DNA of 64,000 nucleotides from Epiperipatus broadwayi (GCA_028023455.1 JAQFVV010012490.1:1988001-2052000), one strand, 5' to 3'; positions 13,391 through 25,577 are shown, counted from the first letter of the stretch. Program-made: numbers and translations. The notes: generated by a model from the sequence alone, not told the origin.

Positions 13391-13450
13391 GCTTAGCTCA
13401 GTTGAGGTTATAGGATATGGTCTTCATATAGGATGCAAATAAGAGTAATA
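13391..13450 (+). repeat. Possible tRNA-derived fragment (box A only)
   Basis: CTTAGCTCAGTTGAGGTTA matches a Pol III box A/D-arm consensus, but the expected box B about 45 bp downstream is not recognisable (GATGCAAATAA is a poor match). It is at most a decayed SINE head or tRNA relic. Confidence 0.25.
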
Positions 13451-16400
13451 AAACATTTATGGATAACAATTCTGTAACACTAATTTAATGCCACACATTT
13501 ATTCAATTATAAAACTATTGCAAAATTGACAATTATCATATTTAGTATAGGATAGATAATAATGAGGGTCGGGTACCTTTTATATCCACATTACCATCTA
13601 TTCTAAGCAAAGTAAAATATACTATTGGCATTGTAATACTGAGATTTATCAACTCCATACAAATTAAATGAAACTTGACTTATACTGGCAAATTTATATA
13701 TTCTAGGGCTATGCTATGTTGACCACAGTGTGTGGAAATGGAGAATTGAACGTATATAATCAAGCAATTCATATGGGCTATTAATTCAATAAAACATTTA
13801 TTAAAAATAAAAGACAAAATAAATAATAAATGAAAAAAAATATTTTATGCACCTTGCTAACCAATTACATTTCTTCTATAGTAAAACCAAAATTGACTAA
13901 TATTTAATATATGAATCATATATTTTCGAATATGTGCGTTTTTATAACATTGTAAATATAATGTATCTCTAAAACGTATTTTTACTAACTTATTTATAAA
14001 ATACATAGTGCAACAAATTAATCTTTTTTTTTATATGTATTACAAACATTTATAAAACACTTATCTGTTATAATCAGAGTATATCATATAATATTAACTA
14101 TACCAAATTGAAGAAAGGAAGGGGAAAAAATAATAACCAAACACTTACACCTATATACGTGAGGGTTAAATAATATCTCCAAACTCAATCTAAATAATCT
14201 AATCATCCCTTGACCATTTCTACCTCCAACTACATTCAATATACTTCGTACCTAAATGAACTTATAACAGACAAGATTTTAATTCTTTATTTTTTTAAAT
14301 AAAATCCATTAACGAAATTGAAGCCAAATAAATACAATTTTTTTTTTAAAAAAAAAAAATTTATAACATCAAGCACACATTCGAATATATAATCACCTAT
14401 AATATGATTTCTAGATCATATAAAATAATAGATTATCATATTATAATAATACGAAGTTACATTGTTTTGTTTTTTTTAAAAGGGAAAAAAAAATTGATTA
14501 TACATTTATTATAAGCAATAACGAAAAATACTTATCAATATCCAATCATTACATGTTAATTTTTTTTAAAAAATTGAAAGTTGAAAGAAACATACATATC
14601 AATTTCAAAGACAACAGTAAATTATAACATAAAAAAAAATGTCTATCCGATTGTTAAAGCATAATTTGTTAAGAATGACAATAGTTTTTTTTTATCCTAA
14701 AATTCTGTGACGGGCGTTATAATAACATTTGCATGTATTGGAATTATTTTATTATATATGCGTGAATAGCAAAGTTATACAGTATAAAATTATCCTCTTG
14801 ATATAAGATTAAATAGATAAACTCTTTCATTTTAAATTTTATTTTGCAGAATATTGATAGAAAATTCTTAAAATTGAAAACACACATCAAGCGTTTAATT
14901 ATAGCGTTTAATAAGAAAATTTTAGCTAGCTTTATTTTAAACAATTTTGTCATTCTGATATTATTTATTTTTGGTAATACTTTAAAATAAATCATAATTA
15001 CTTAGCTTACATAACATCCAGGCATTTTAAAGGTAGTGAATATGGATCATCATTTGACAGAAATTTGGAACTGGCTTCCCTCTGGAGTGTTTATCTCTTC
15101 ATTTTTATATTATTCCAGTAGTATAATAGAAAATCCTCCATAGGTATATCATCAGAATCCTCGCGATGTTTTTTTTTTGTTCTAATACTCTTAGAGAGTT
15201 ATTGATTCTTTTAAGCTTTATTTTTTTATATCTTCTTCCTTGGAATTTTTTTATACTTTCCTTCAAGTTTTAAACTATCTGTCCCTCTTCACTCACGCCC
15301 TCTGTCTTTCTTATTACAATCAACTTTGGAAGTGTGTCAGAATTTTTACTTATAAAATTTTAACAATACAATATTTGAATGGAATAAAACATAATAAATA
15401 AAAAAAACATCAAATATTAATTCACAAATGTTATTCACTAATGTACAAATAATCTTTATCATTTTAAATATAAGATTATGAACAATACATAATCAGTAAA
15501 TAATAAATAAAATATAGAAAAGAAAATTCTAACTAATAATATATCTATGTTTCTGCTTATTATGACATGTAAATTTTTCTACTACATACAAATGTCCCTG
15601 ATGTTGTTCATCCTCCTCTTCTACTACCAAACATATATAATCCAAAACTCTACCAATCAGTACACTCAATTAAAGTTTTAATTTTTTAAATCCTAATTTT
15701 AACTAGCAAATTACATCACAATTCATTTTTCTCAGATAACTATCTTTAGCCATTGTTAACACAAATGTGAACTTCCCACATTTCTTCCTGGTGCCAACCT
15801 GGAAGGTCACAATATATATATATATCACTAGATATTTCTACAGTAAATTAATATTTATACTCTTTATGTAAATATCATATTCAGTATATATATTTAATTA
15901 TATTTCTTTTTAAAATTGGTTGATATTTTTACTTTTTATTTGAAAATTTTTTTTAGCTTAACAAAACTATATTATTAACAAAATTACTTATTAATTAAAT
16001 GAGAAGCTTACAATTGCAATCAAGAAAATGGCAAACATTTGCTTAAAACACTGAAGCCCCTCTTCCACATCTAAGAAACAAGGCATCTATTTAAAATATT
16101 AATATGTCTTATCATTTTCATATAGAGATTTTTAGAAAATGTACAAAATTTCAACAAATTATTTTGAACTCAACTTTATTAAATCTCAATTTTAAAATAT
16201 TAGAATGTTATTAAATTGAAAGGGAGGGAACTCATGAGTCTTACTTAAAGCAAATGAAAGTTCTAAGAAAAAATTTTTAATTTGAAATTGCAAAATATTC
16301 AATATTTTCCCTTTGTTCCATATCTAAGAAACTAGATGATCTACTGAAAAGATTAGTGTCCCATATGGATTAGCCTGGTATAAATTAATTATATATCAAA

Positions 16401-16693
16401 TTTCAAGCAATTGTTGAATTTAAATCTATAAAATCTCAATTTTAAAATTTCATTCTAACTTTAAAAAAGATCAAAAGTTTACAAGCACACCAACAAACCG
16501 ATTTTTCAACTTCAATAAAAGCATTTAAAAATTCCTATATCATTGATTTGATTTGAAAAATAATATGAATTTATTGAAATTATAAGAGCTTCTTCACTGC
16601 CAAAACCTCTTTTGCACCCCTTTTCAGAAGTTTAGATTTTAAACAGAGCTTGTGCAGAATCAGTAAGTCTTACACTTAAGATTCTCAAACTAT
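13451..16693. other. AT-rich spacer, no gene seen
   Basis: No coding region, RNA gene or clear repeat family recognised. It contains (TA)n near 15813, long A and T runs and several weak open frames, including 83 codons at 14744-14995 on -, with no family resemblance. Confidence 0.5.
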
Positions 16694-17090
16694 TCAATCC
16701 GCCATCTTGTTATATTTAAAATGATGTATTTTTTCTACAATGAAATTTATATTTTTTATGATTTTTTTCTGAAATGCAATTTTTAATTTTTTTCTCTCTT
16801 TTTTTTTAAGATTTACGATTCGTAAGATGTTTTTTCCCACTGAAATGGACTCTCTCTCTTTCAGCTTGCTTTGATTATTCAATTGCCAATGTATGTATTT
16901 GTGAACCTTCTCTTTGTTCAAAAAGACATATTTTTGTTCTACGATGAAATTGACATTTTTTATGATTTTTTTTTCTGAAATGCAATTTTTTTTTAGATTT
17001 AGCATTCATGAAATGTATGAACTCTCTCATGGTTTGCTCTGATTATTCAATTTGCAATGTGTGTATTTGTGAGCCTTCACTTTATAGAAG
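16694..17090 (-). repeat. ~200 bp direct repeat pair creating a spurious 103-codon frame
   Basis: Two head-to-tail units share AATTTCATTGTAG/AATTTCATCGTAG, GCATTTCAGAAAAAAATCAT and the TCACAAATACATACATTG block (all read on -). The open frame 16694-17005 spans both and repeats its own residues (KKIIKN-NFIVE occurs twice). It is lysine/isoleucine rich and resembles no known protein. I considered decayed C2H2 fingers because of the HKYIH run, but the Cys spacing is absent. Annotated as repeat, not gene. Confidence 0.6.
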
Positions 17091-18546
17091 CTAATTTTAA
17101 AATTCAGATCTAGAAACTGCATTGATCAAAAAAGTTGATGATGCCATTTTAATTGCAAGAAGTATGGGAACTGCATGTAGGGCTTCTTCATGACTGGACT
17201 TCAAACTTGGAATCATAATGTTTATGGGTCATGCCAGCCAGGAATCAATTTTCTCATCATTGAGTATTAAATTAGTGTTTTGTAATACTTATTTTTTATT
17301 ACTTATATTTTTATATGATGAAATATGTATAGAAAAGCAATAAATATGCTGTAGAATTTTAGGCAATTTACATTTCAATGACAATAAAAACATGCACATC
17401 CACACTCAGAGAATCATATACATGCAATAGGCAAGAAATATCATGATTTTATTTACACGATCATTCATTTCTTGCATGATTACATATGTATATATATATA
17501 TATAATCAGTGCTCATAATAAATGTGTTTATTTTCATGTTTGTTGATTTATTTAGTTATTATTCATTTTATCTTAAGAGAAATTTTTGACTTTTTTTAGT
17601 ACACTATTTACTTGAAAAGAATACATATTTTAGATCATACCCCATTTTTCAATAATATAATAATTAATATATAATAATATAATACATCACAATTTATTAA
17701 AATTCTTTTTGCACAATATCTCATAAACTGTTCTTACTGTTATTTTTTTTTACCTCACTGAAAAACCAAACATTTCTAACAGATATCCTGCATGGAAGGA
17801 CAACCAAACACTTCTAGCAAATATCCTGATATAGAAAGGACAGGATCTGGGGCAGCTAGTAAAAATGAAAGTCACCAATCACCCTATTTTTGTAATTTTT
17901 ACAATGAAAAATCATCTCAGGTAAGTCATATTATATATCATTTTCCCCGCATTTTATGACAAATGGGATGAAGTTGTGTATGACATTGTCATTTTAACAT
18001 TTAACTTTCAAAATCTCTTTTTTCTTAATTTTTTTGAGGGAATGACTATTTTATCAGCTTTATTACATTTTTTCATATGTGCTCTTTCTAACAATATATA
18101 TATTTTATATTTATTATACTCAAACAGAAGATATGTTATAAATTATATTTGTCAAAATTTTTTTTAATTCAAGATGGCGACCTAATAATTTAGAAGTCAC
18201 ATTAACGAGCAAAGGCAGAAAGTCACTGCAAGAAAAATATGAAGGAGGGAAATTTAAATAAATTTTTAAAAAAGATTAATAACCCTTATATTCAGGATAT
18301 TTGGCATAAGATGTTAACTTATCTGAATTAATAGACTCACATTTCATAGACAGTATAGAAGAATAAATAGATGAATACAAACAATGTAAAGGATTTAAAT
18401 AAAAAGAAAAAAGCAAGTTAAATAATAAAAAAAATCAATAATAAATAATATTATAAAGAATAATTATAAAAAAAAAGAATGTTGTTGGGATCAGTCCATT
18501 TTAAAAAGCATTTCTAAATTAACATGGCTCATATTGAATCATATTT
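17091..18546. other. AT-rich spacer, no gene seen
   Basis: No gene. A short inverted motif (CCAGCCAGG) lies near 17235 and (TA)n near 17487. A short direct repeat (CCAAACA...CAAATATCCTG-like, near 17767 and 17803) is the only internal structure noticed. Confidence 0.45.
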
Positions 18547-18596
18547 AACTGTCTGAATTTAAATTTATGAATCTCCATTACAACTTGAACATGACA

Positions 18597-18699
18597 TCAA
18601 GCGTTGGTGGTCGAGAGGTCAACACAGCTGCTTTACAAGCAGTTGTCCCGGGTTAACGGGTTCGCTTCCTGGCCGATGCTATGACACATGGAAAAAAAA
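18597..18699 (+). mobile_element. tRNA-derived SINE with perfect 15 bp target-site duplication
   Basis: A compact insert made of a tRNA-like body (18601-18679), a 12 bp linker TATGACACATGG and an A-tail. The 15-mer AACTTGAACATGACA stands directly before it (18582-18596) and directly after its A-tail (18700-18714). This is the signature of LINE-mediated retroposition. The perfect duplication and intact fold imply a recent event, younger than the foldback it sits in. Confidence 0.9.
18601..18679 (+). tRNA. Full cloverleaf tRNA-like sequence (retroposed)
   Basis: Acceptor strands GCGTTGG and CCGATGC pair over 7 positions with two G-T wobbles. Box A TGGTCGAGAGG and box B GGTTCGCTTCC fit the Pol III consensus apart from one box B change. 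The anticodon arm GCTGC-TTTACAA-GCAGT has a 5 bp stem (one wobble) and places TAC in the anticodon position, nominally valine. The variable region is long (TGTCCCGGGTTA), closer to class II tRNAs, which is odd for valine. The A-tail and target duplication show it is a SINE head or tRNA retropseudogene rather than a resident tRNA gene. Confidence 0.55.
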
Positions 18700-18950
18700 A
18701 ACTTGAACATGACAAAAAAAAAGTCTGGATTTAGCAAAAAAAAAAAAAACAGCTATAGTCAAAAATCCCCTCTTTTTTTTTTACACTAAATTTATTACTG
18801 ATCTAGATCAATATAAAAAAGAATCTTTGGATATAGCTTTTTTTTTTTTTGCTAAATCCAGACTATTTTTTTTTACCGTCTTCAAGTTGAAATTTAATAT
18901 GATGATTGTACACACCTCAGAGATTCATAAATTAAATTCAGACAGTTTTT

Positions 18951-21390
18951 AAATAAATAATTTAGTTAGGATGTATTCAAATAAATTTTTAAAATATTTT
19001 AAAATTATTAATAACGTTTTATTTTTCTATTACATTCTTTCTAAATGAATATATACATACATATTCTAATTATTAAAGTTCATACATTTTAAATGTTACT
19101 AGAAGTGAGATCACTTAGTTTTAATTTGGCAGAAACCCTGATTGATTACCTCAAGTATGTTTAATCAGTTTTAAAATTCACAGAAGGAATTTTTGATTTA
19201 TAAAAATATTTCAAATATAAGTTTTTAAATTTAACATTTAATTAATTGTTTAATATTAAATTTTAAAAATAATAATAATGAAGTATATATTTTTTCTAAA
19301 TAATAATATATTTATAATAAGCATTCTATAAAATTAGGTATTCCTAATGTATATATTAAAAAAAAAACCATAACAGATTTAAAAAGCCTACTGTGTGGCA
19401 TATTCCTCTTCAGCATTTTTCATAAAAGAACAATGAAGAAAAAGATATCAAATTAATCCACTCCTAATTTATGAGAGTTTTATAGAATTTTTTTTTTAAA
19501 ACTTGATTTATTTCCTCCACCCCACACCCAGTTATGATTATGTAGATATCCATTTATCTACCATTAATTAAATAATTTGTTATAGACTGGCTATCAAAAG
19601 CACAAATCCTAAGCTTACTTGAAAATTATTAGCTGTCTAAAAAAATGTTTAACTTTCACTTGAATTCTAGATCACCAGTAGTCATTAAGCTATGAGATTT
19701 TTTATTAACATATATATTATAATAAATAATAAAATCATATATAACATCTATATAAATGTATACATTAATAATAATTATACATAAAAAGTCCTTTTTTGCA
19801 TATGGTTTTATGCCCTTTTAAAATATTAATCATCTATTTAAGTGCATGAAACCATGAGCTAAAAAACACTTATTGTGTGTAATTGTCACTCATATATACA
19901 TTGCTGTTGTAAATGATTTTTATTATTTATTATAATTTATATGAAAGAACAGCATAATGGATTTCATTATTTTCCATTTTTGCTATTAGTTGAAATAAAA
20001 TTTTCAGTACAATATTTTAGAACATTCATAAGGTAAAACTTTAAGAAAGTAAATAAACAATTTGAACTGCATTATTTACCCATTAAGTTATCTTTGACAT
20101 TATGTGAATGTTTTTATGTATGCAAAGATATATTACTACTTTTCTGCATGCCTCATTCCCTATTCATTTGGAGATGTGGAGAAGACAATGTACCGTAGTA
20201 TAATGTTGCAATAAACAACTAACATGTATGCTATTTGTTTCAGATAAAAATTTAGTTTCCTTTAATTATCTGACTAAAAATTTAAATAATTTCTTATGGA
20301 TACATTATAATTAAGAAGAAATCAAGAAATAAGTAAATTCTAAATACTAGCATAATCCTGATATTATTAATAGAATAATTTTTGCAAGAACCCATGCACA
20401 AACAACAGAAATGAATCTGCTATTAACAAATTTAGAATTTTGAGTTCTAAGTAAAATGACCTGTATATATAATCTCTAGCCATCAAAGTTTACTTTTCAG
20501 TCTTTCTTTAAGTTGACAATCTAGTGATAACTTTTTCACAAATAATCACTATAACATTATATAACTCGGGGGGCTTCCATATATTAAACAAATTCTTTAT
20601 GCCACTTTTGAATGATAACACTGGAAAAGAAATACTTAACATCTTAGATTTTAAAATCTCAGAAAATGCTATTTTCTAAGATATCTTCTTTTAATTCATT
20701 AACTTAACTAAAATTATCAATAATCTATATTTAGCTCCTAATTTAATTTTTACCAAAGCAACACATTTTACAATTCTCTTATCTTTAAATAGAATCTCCA
20801 TTAAAAAGGAGCATTCTGTTTTACATTACTTTCGTATAATTCTGTATGTAAGCTTGAGTAATCAATTAATATCCTATAGTTATATTAAATAGATCTCTAG
20901 ACTAATAGTTGGCTGTTGGATTTATATCAGCAATGAGAAATTAATTAGCAGATTTTATTGACAGTATTGTCCTAAAGACATTATTTATACTTAACTATTG
21001 TGTTTATAAAAAAACTTAATTTTTAATTTTATATGATTATCAGTTCTTCTTTTTGTAAACAATGCTTATGGTTTTAATAATGATTATTATTAATGTTGAA
21101 GTTTTCCAGCAAACCAATATTAAGATCTGATTTAGTCCATTAAATTTTTTTCATTCATTATGATCAAATGCTATAGCAGAAAGAAAGTACTTAACATTTT
21201 GCATTTATTTCTTTATGTAAATATCATGTGAATATATTTCTATTCTCTTAGTAATTGCAGATTTATTTATATCAAATCACATTTTAATCAAGACTATAGA
21301 AATGATAGTCCTAGGGCTATCAAAATGAAAAATGCTCAACACTTCAAGTCCCAGATATATCCTCTACAGAGACTTTTCAACTAGAAGATA
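18951..21390. other. AT-rich spacer, no gene seen
   Basis: No coding region or RNA gene recognised. The stretch is A/T-run rich with a few local inverted A/T blocks that any sequence of this composition produces. Confidence 0.45.
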
Positions 21391-21395
21391 CAATA

Positions 21396-22310
21396 AAATT
21401 ATTTCATCTTAACATTGAGGGTATATCAAAAATCAATTGTGTCTACAAATTAATAGTACTTCATAACATTGATGTAATTGCATTTCAGGAGAATAATGTT
21501 TATCTTTTTAAACTTTTTATCTTTATGTTGGATCTAGATACAATGCACAGTAAAAATAGTATGGCTGTTTTTGCTTCAAATCATTCCATTACAAATTGAT
21601 CTTACTCTTCTATATTTTGTGTTTATAGTAGACATAATTTTTGGGTTGATGAATTTAAACAATATGCACATATTTTGTATCAAGCAAGAAAACAACATTA
21701 GATTGAGGAAGATGGGACAAAGAGAAAATTTAATTATTTGTTTTGACAATAAATATTTACCATTACCTAATCTACTAATATTGTATCATTTGCCACAAAG
21801 CAACAAAAATAAAGTTTTATCATTTTTGGAATTTATGTTTAAGATATAATTTAAAGAAAGTTAACACACTAAATAAAATCTAACTCATCTTTTCTTTTTA
21901 TGAAAAATCTAGCAAATTCATAAGAATAATTGCCAAATAGCCCAACTTTTGAAGATATTGAAATCAATTTATTTCATGTTGGAAAAAAATTTGCAATACT
22001 CTTTGGAGCTAATATTTGTCTAACAAAGATGTAAAAATTTGTCATAAATATATAAACTCTCTTTATGATGCTAAAAAACAAAGATGAAGAGAATCCATGG
22101 AAAAACAAAACTTTATGAAATCTAGTTGAAAGGCCTGATCACTTTTACTTTAGCTTAGTAAAATAACTTTTTTAAAAAATACCAATGAAATTTCCAATTA
22201 CAAAATTCTAAATCCAAGAATGACAGAATAAATAAACACATCATAAGGTATTAAAATCATTAGCAAACTTGAATTTATTCATGATTGTCTTAAACTAGAA
22301 AAGGTCCTAT
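21396..22310 (+). pseudogene. Decayed LINE: endonuclease start and connector region
   Basis: Translation from 21396 gives KLFHLNIEGISKINCVYKL followed by IDVIAFQEN. This is the opening of an apurinic-type LINE endonuclease, where LN(I/V)EG and (I/V)...QE(T/N) are the first metal-binding and catalytic strands. Near 22060-22140 another frame reads SLYDAKKQR, a stop, then RESMEKQNFMKSS, resembling the stretch between endonuclease and reverse transcriptase in jockey/Nimb-type elements. The product would have nicked DNA for target-primed reverse transcription. The frame shifts and stops repeatedly, and no reverse transcriptase core is visible downstream. The 92-codon frame at 21571-21849 is probably a piece of the same wreck. 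Confidence 0.45.
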
Positions 22311-23504
22311 TTTATTATCAGGGTTTTTTTAAAAATTGACAACCTAATAACAAAGCATACTTGACAAAAATATTCAGTGATATTATACATATAGAAATTA
22401 TTGCAAAAATTTGGCATAGCAAAAAAAAAAAAGTTAAAAGTAGTGCATACAATATTGACATTATGTAGTATCTGTAAGCTTATTGAAAGAATCATATTAT
22501 CAACAAAAAAACAATAATTAAAAGGCTCCTGTAGAGTAGAATGGGTTTAAGCAGAAAAAAGCTGCTAGGAACAAATTCAGCTTTAACAATTTTCAGTGAA
22601 AATCAACTATAAACTAGTGCTACTTTTATTTTAAGCAGCACAGCTTATTTTGTTTGGAAAAATGACCTTCTCGAACTCTAAAATTGATAAATGTAGGGAA
22701 TCCATTAATTTATTTTAACAAAAATTTTTCCAATAGATACCTGTAAGTTTTTCTAAATAATAATCACTCAACAGAATAAAAAGTTGTGAATACTCATTGA
22801 TATTTTTGGAGGACGAACTATAGTCATGCCAAGAATTTGATCCCTCTAAAACACTGAGAGTGAAGACCAAAAGAGAAAGATTAAAAAGACACACACACAT
22901 TAAATAAAAAAGAAGCTAGCTAGCATCCCTCTGTTCAAAAAATGGCCTCTATAACATCTTTTACATAGATTTGAATATAAAGACAACAACAAATTCAATT
23001 TTATGACAATCTTTTAAACAATAAACAAATACATATAAGATTAGCTTTTAGCAAAATTAATTGTATAAAGCTAACACTATGATACTAATAATATAGATAA
23101 TGCTAAGCTAAATAAAGATATTTAAAACAATGAAAACCTTTTCTGTTTTTTTAAATGATTATTAATTTATTACAGTTAATGCAGAAAAAGAGGTAAAAGT
23201 ATTTATAGAATTAGATATAAAATTGTACAGAAAAATTTACCACAGAATTTCGTTTTTTCAACTATTTATATTATATATTCATCGGTGATTTTCCAATAAC
23301 AGAATTCAGAAAATTCATTTATGGTGAGAATGTCACTTTCCTTTCACAAAAGGAATCTTTTCCAGAAATAAAATAATCTTTTCTATTTCTAAAAATGGGA
23401 AGAAGCTTTTCAACGCCTGAGATTTTTATTTCTAATAGAATAAAGACTGCATATTCCATTTTTCATGTCAGTAATAGAGGATTTTCTTATATTTTTTTTT
23501 TTTT
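22311..23504. other. AT-rich spacer, no gene seen
   Basis: May include undetectable continuation of the decayed LINE upstream, but no reverse transcriptase motif is recognisable. Short minus-strand frames at 22307-22495 and 22715-22900 have no family resemblance. Confidence 0.4.
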
Positions 23505-23681
23505 TATAACAATAGACTGAAACCTAATCTTACTTCATGCTACATAGGGGTAAGTCATAAAACAATCCAAAACAAAGCAAAACTCTCCATATAGTAGTGC
23601 CATCTTGTGCTAACAAGAGCAATCAATGGATGCCAGAAGGCTTGTGCATAAAATCCCTATCTAGTGCCTACTCATCCAATA

Positions 23682-23723
23682 TCCCCAGACTAGTTTCTGG
23701 CTTGTGGCCTTCATCAGTGAGGA
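23682..23723 (-). ncRNA. Type I hammerhead ribozyme, left arm
   Basis: Read on -: helix I strand TCCTCA, core CTGATGA (complement at 23711-23717), helix II GGC/GCC, core GAAA, minimal helix III AC-TA-GT, cleavage-site C, then helix I strand TGGGGA. Helix I forms 6 continuous pairs with one G-T. It is the mirror of the right-arm copy with no base change in the catalytic segment. Confidence 0.75.
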
Positions 23724-23930
23724 GCCTTGGATCTGAGAGCACTGCACCTAGATCTTAGGATCTAATGCAACCCTCCAGCACCCACCTTTTAACTCTATTT
23801 AACTACAAAACTATGAGAATGAAATTGAAAACACTATTAATATTTTCAATCCAAGCTCAATAGCTTATATAGTCATATGAGTCTGAACTCAATTCAGTAC
23901 CCATACATTTTGGTGTCTCAGATCCAAGGC

Positions 23931-23972
23931 TCCTCACTGATGAAGGCCACAAGCCAGAAACTAGTCTGGGGA
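23931..23972 (+). ncRNA. Type I hammerhead ribozyme, right arm
   Basis: Self-cleaving RNA motif. Core C3-A9 CTGATGA at 23937-23943. Helix II is GGC/GCC around CACAA, with an A-A mismatch next to the core. GAA at 23957-23959 is followed by A15.1. Helix III is A-C/G-T closed by TA. The cleavage residue is C17 at 23966. Helix I pairs 23931-23936 with 23967-23972 (TCCTCA with TGGGGA, one wobble). All nucleotides normally required for catalysis are present. Very short helix III is known in metazoan type I hammerheads, which may act as dimers. The A-A mismatch in helix II is the main doubt about activity. Confidence 0.78.
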
Positions 23973-24601
23973 TATTGGATGAGTAGGCACTAGATAGGGA
24001 TTTTATGCACAAGCCTTCTGGCATCCATTAATTGCTCTTGTTAGCACAAGATGGCACTACTATATGGAGAGTTTTGCTTTGTTTTGGATTGTTTAATAAC
24101 AATTATTGTGCTAGTATGAGATAGTGATCATGTGATGTTTAGTGGAGTAAGTCATAACCTAATTTATTTTTTTCATCTATCAAAACGGAGATCAAAAATA
24201 TTTTCAAGCCTGGAACTATCTGGAGTTGTGATGCAAGTACTTTATGGACAAATTTGTTAGCATGAGTATATTCTACTGGTGATACTGACCCTCTGTTTGA
24301 AGAAAGGCTGGGGCATACTAAGTTTCTAGAAATTAAATTAAATATTATTAGGAAAAGTATTGCTGTTATACTGAAGCACACTCATTTGTAATAGCTTTCT
24401 GTTCTATCATACACTACTTCACTAAATATCAGAAGACAAATGTTTCAAGAAAATGTATCAAAAACTATTAGACTTATCACTAAAGATATAATTTTATGAA
24501 TGAAGTTTTACCACAAATCAAGATTCCTTTTTTAGATGTTCATACAAGAATCCCTTCTCAACCAAAGAAGTAGGGTAGAGAAATTGAATCATTTATGAAG
24601 T

Positions 24602-24861
24602 TTTAAATAAATTTCTTTATCAAATAGTAAAGCCAGATAGGTATGATAGTTCTAGATGACACAGAATATCAACAGATTCAGAATTATCCATCATTATTGC
24701 ACTTATCTGCTTCAGAAATGGAAATTAACAAATGAGACTTTAAATAAATTTCTTTTATCAAATAGTATAGCCAGATAGGGGTGATATTTCTAGATGTCAC
24801 AGAATATCAACAGATTCAGAATTATCCATGACCATGACACTTACATGCTTCAGAAATAGTT
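24602..24861 (+). repeat. ~138 bp tandem duplication
   Basis: Two adjacent units share TTTAAATAAATTTCTTT, AGCCAGATAGG, CACAGAATATCAACAGATTC and GCTTCAGAAATG/GCTTCAGAAATA with about 10% differences. The second unit starts near 24739. No coding potential. Confidence 0.85.
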
Positions 24862-25150
24862 GATGATTATCAAATATATGAATACTGTAGCAGAAGTGAT
24901 AGACTGAATAAACTCATTAATGAATCGGCTGCATATATGATGTTTTGTTTATAAATTGTCTTAAATTGTATATGTTAGAGAAAATAAATACAGTTTAATG
25001 TGATTGACATTTTGAATATTATTTTCATTCTCGATGACATTTAATAATTTCTGCCTTATTAGAATTCAATAAGCTTCATTTCCTATTGACTTGTTCTTGC
25101 CATTGCTATGCATTATGTATTTATATATTTTAAATTAAACATAGCTCAAT

Positions 25151-25316
25151 GTATATGTAAACAAATAGATTAAATCACCTTTCCCCAGGCTATGACTGAA
25201 AAGCAATCTAAACGTTGAACAAATTCTATTCTTGATTCTTTTGTTCAACATTTAGAGTATTTTAAGTCGTAGCTTGGGGGAGGGTGATTTACTTTGATTA
25301 TATCTATTTGTATATG
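25151..25316. mobile_element. ~166 bp hairpin MITE
   Basis: Inverted arms run from GTATATGTAAACAAATAGAT on the left to ATCTATTTGTATATGC on the right. An inner core on the left, CACCTTTCCCCAGGCTATGA through CTAAACGTTGAACAAA, pairs with TTTGTTCAACATTTAG through AGCTTGGGGGAGGGTG. The arms are diverged by about 15-20%. No target duplication is clear. It lies immediately beyond the 3' end of the RTE-like LINE. Confidence 0.7.
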
Positions 25317-25577
25317 CATTAGTTCGATGCTATGAATGCTCAATCTAGATATGACAGGATCTGGACGAGTCCATTATTTAAAGGCAAAGTGAGATATAAC
25401 ATTGCCCAACATCTTTCTGTTAACAAAATTAGCATAATAAAAATAAAAAAGATTACACAAGTAGTTCTTACACTTTTTAGAGCTTATGACTCACATTATT
25501 CCAATCATCATCATCAATCATTATCAATCCACTGCAGGATGAAGTCTTTCCAAGTTCAAACCATCTCCGATCTTTAG

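Larger units (their letters stand above)
18547..18946. mobile_element. Foldback MITE interrupted by a SINE
   Basis: Terminal inverted repeats AACTGTCTGAATTTAA...TTATGAATCT (18547-18575) and the complement at 18920-18946. Inner inverted blocks are GTCTGGATTTAGC followed by an A-run and AGCTATA on the left, and TATAGC, a T-run and GCTAAATCCAGAC on the right. The 5' arm is split by a tRNA-like SINE that duplicated 15 bp of the arm; without that insert the element would be about 280 bp. Superfamily is not assignable: there is no transposase and the flanking duplication is unclear. Confidence 0.75.
23561..24093. mobile_element. Foldback element with a hammerhead ribozyme in each arm
   Basis: Arms 23561-23738 and 23916-24093 are inverted repeats of about 178 bp with few differences, around a 177 bp non-repeated centre. 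Ends are AACAATCC.../...GGATTGTT, flanked on both sides by TAA (23558-23560, 24094-24096), a possible 3 bp target duplication. Each arm holds a type I hammerhead motif, one per strand. A fragment of the family (CTCTCCATATAGTAG) recurs near 63069. Two inverted hammerhead units suggest relationship to retrozymes or Penelope-type terminal repeats rather than a classical MITE; this is inference, as no protein is encoded. Confidence 0.85.

Noticed and set aside
16694-17005. 103-codon frame as a real gene or decayed C2H2 zinc finger
   Set aside because: It spans a DNA-level tandem repeat, is low complexity and lacks the paired cysteines.
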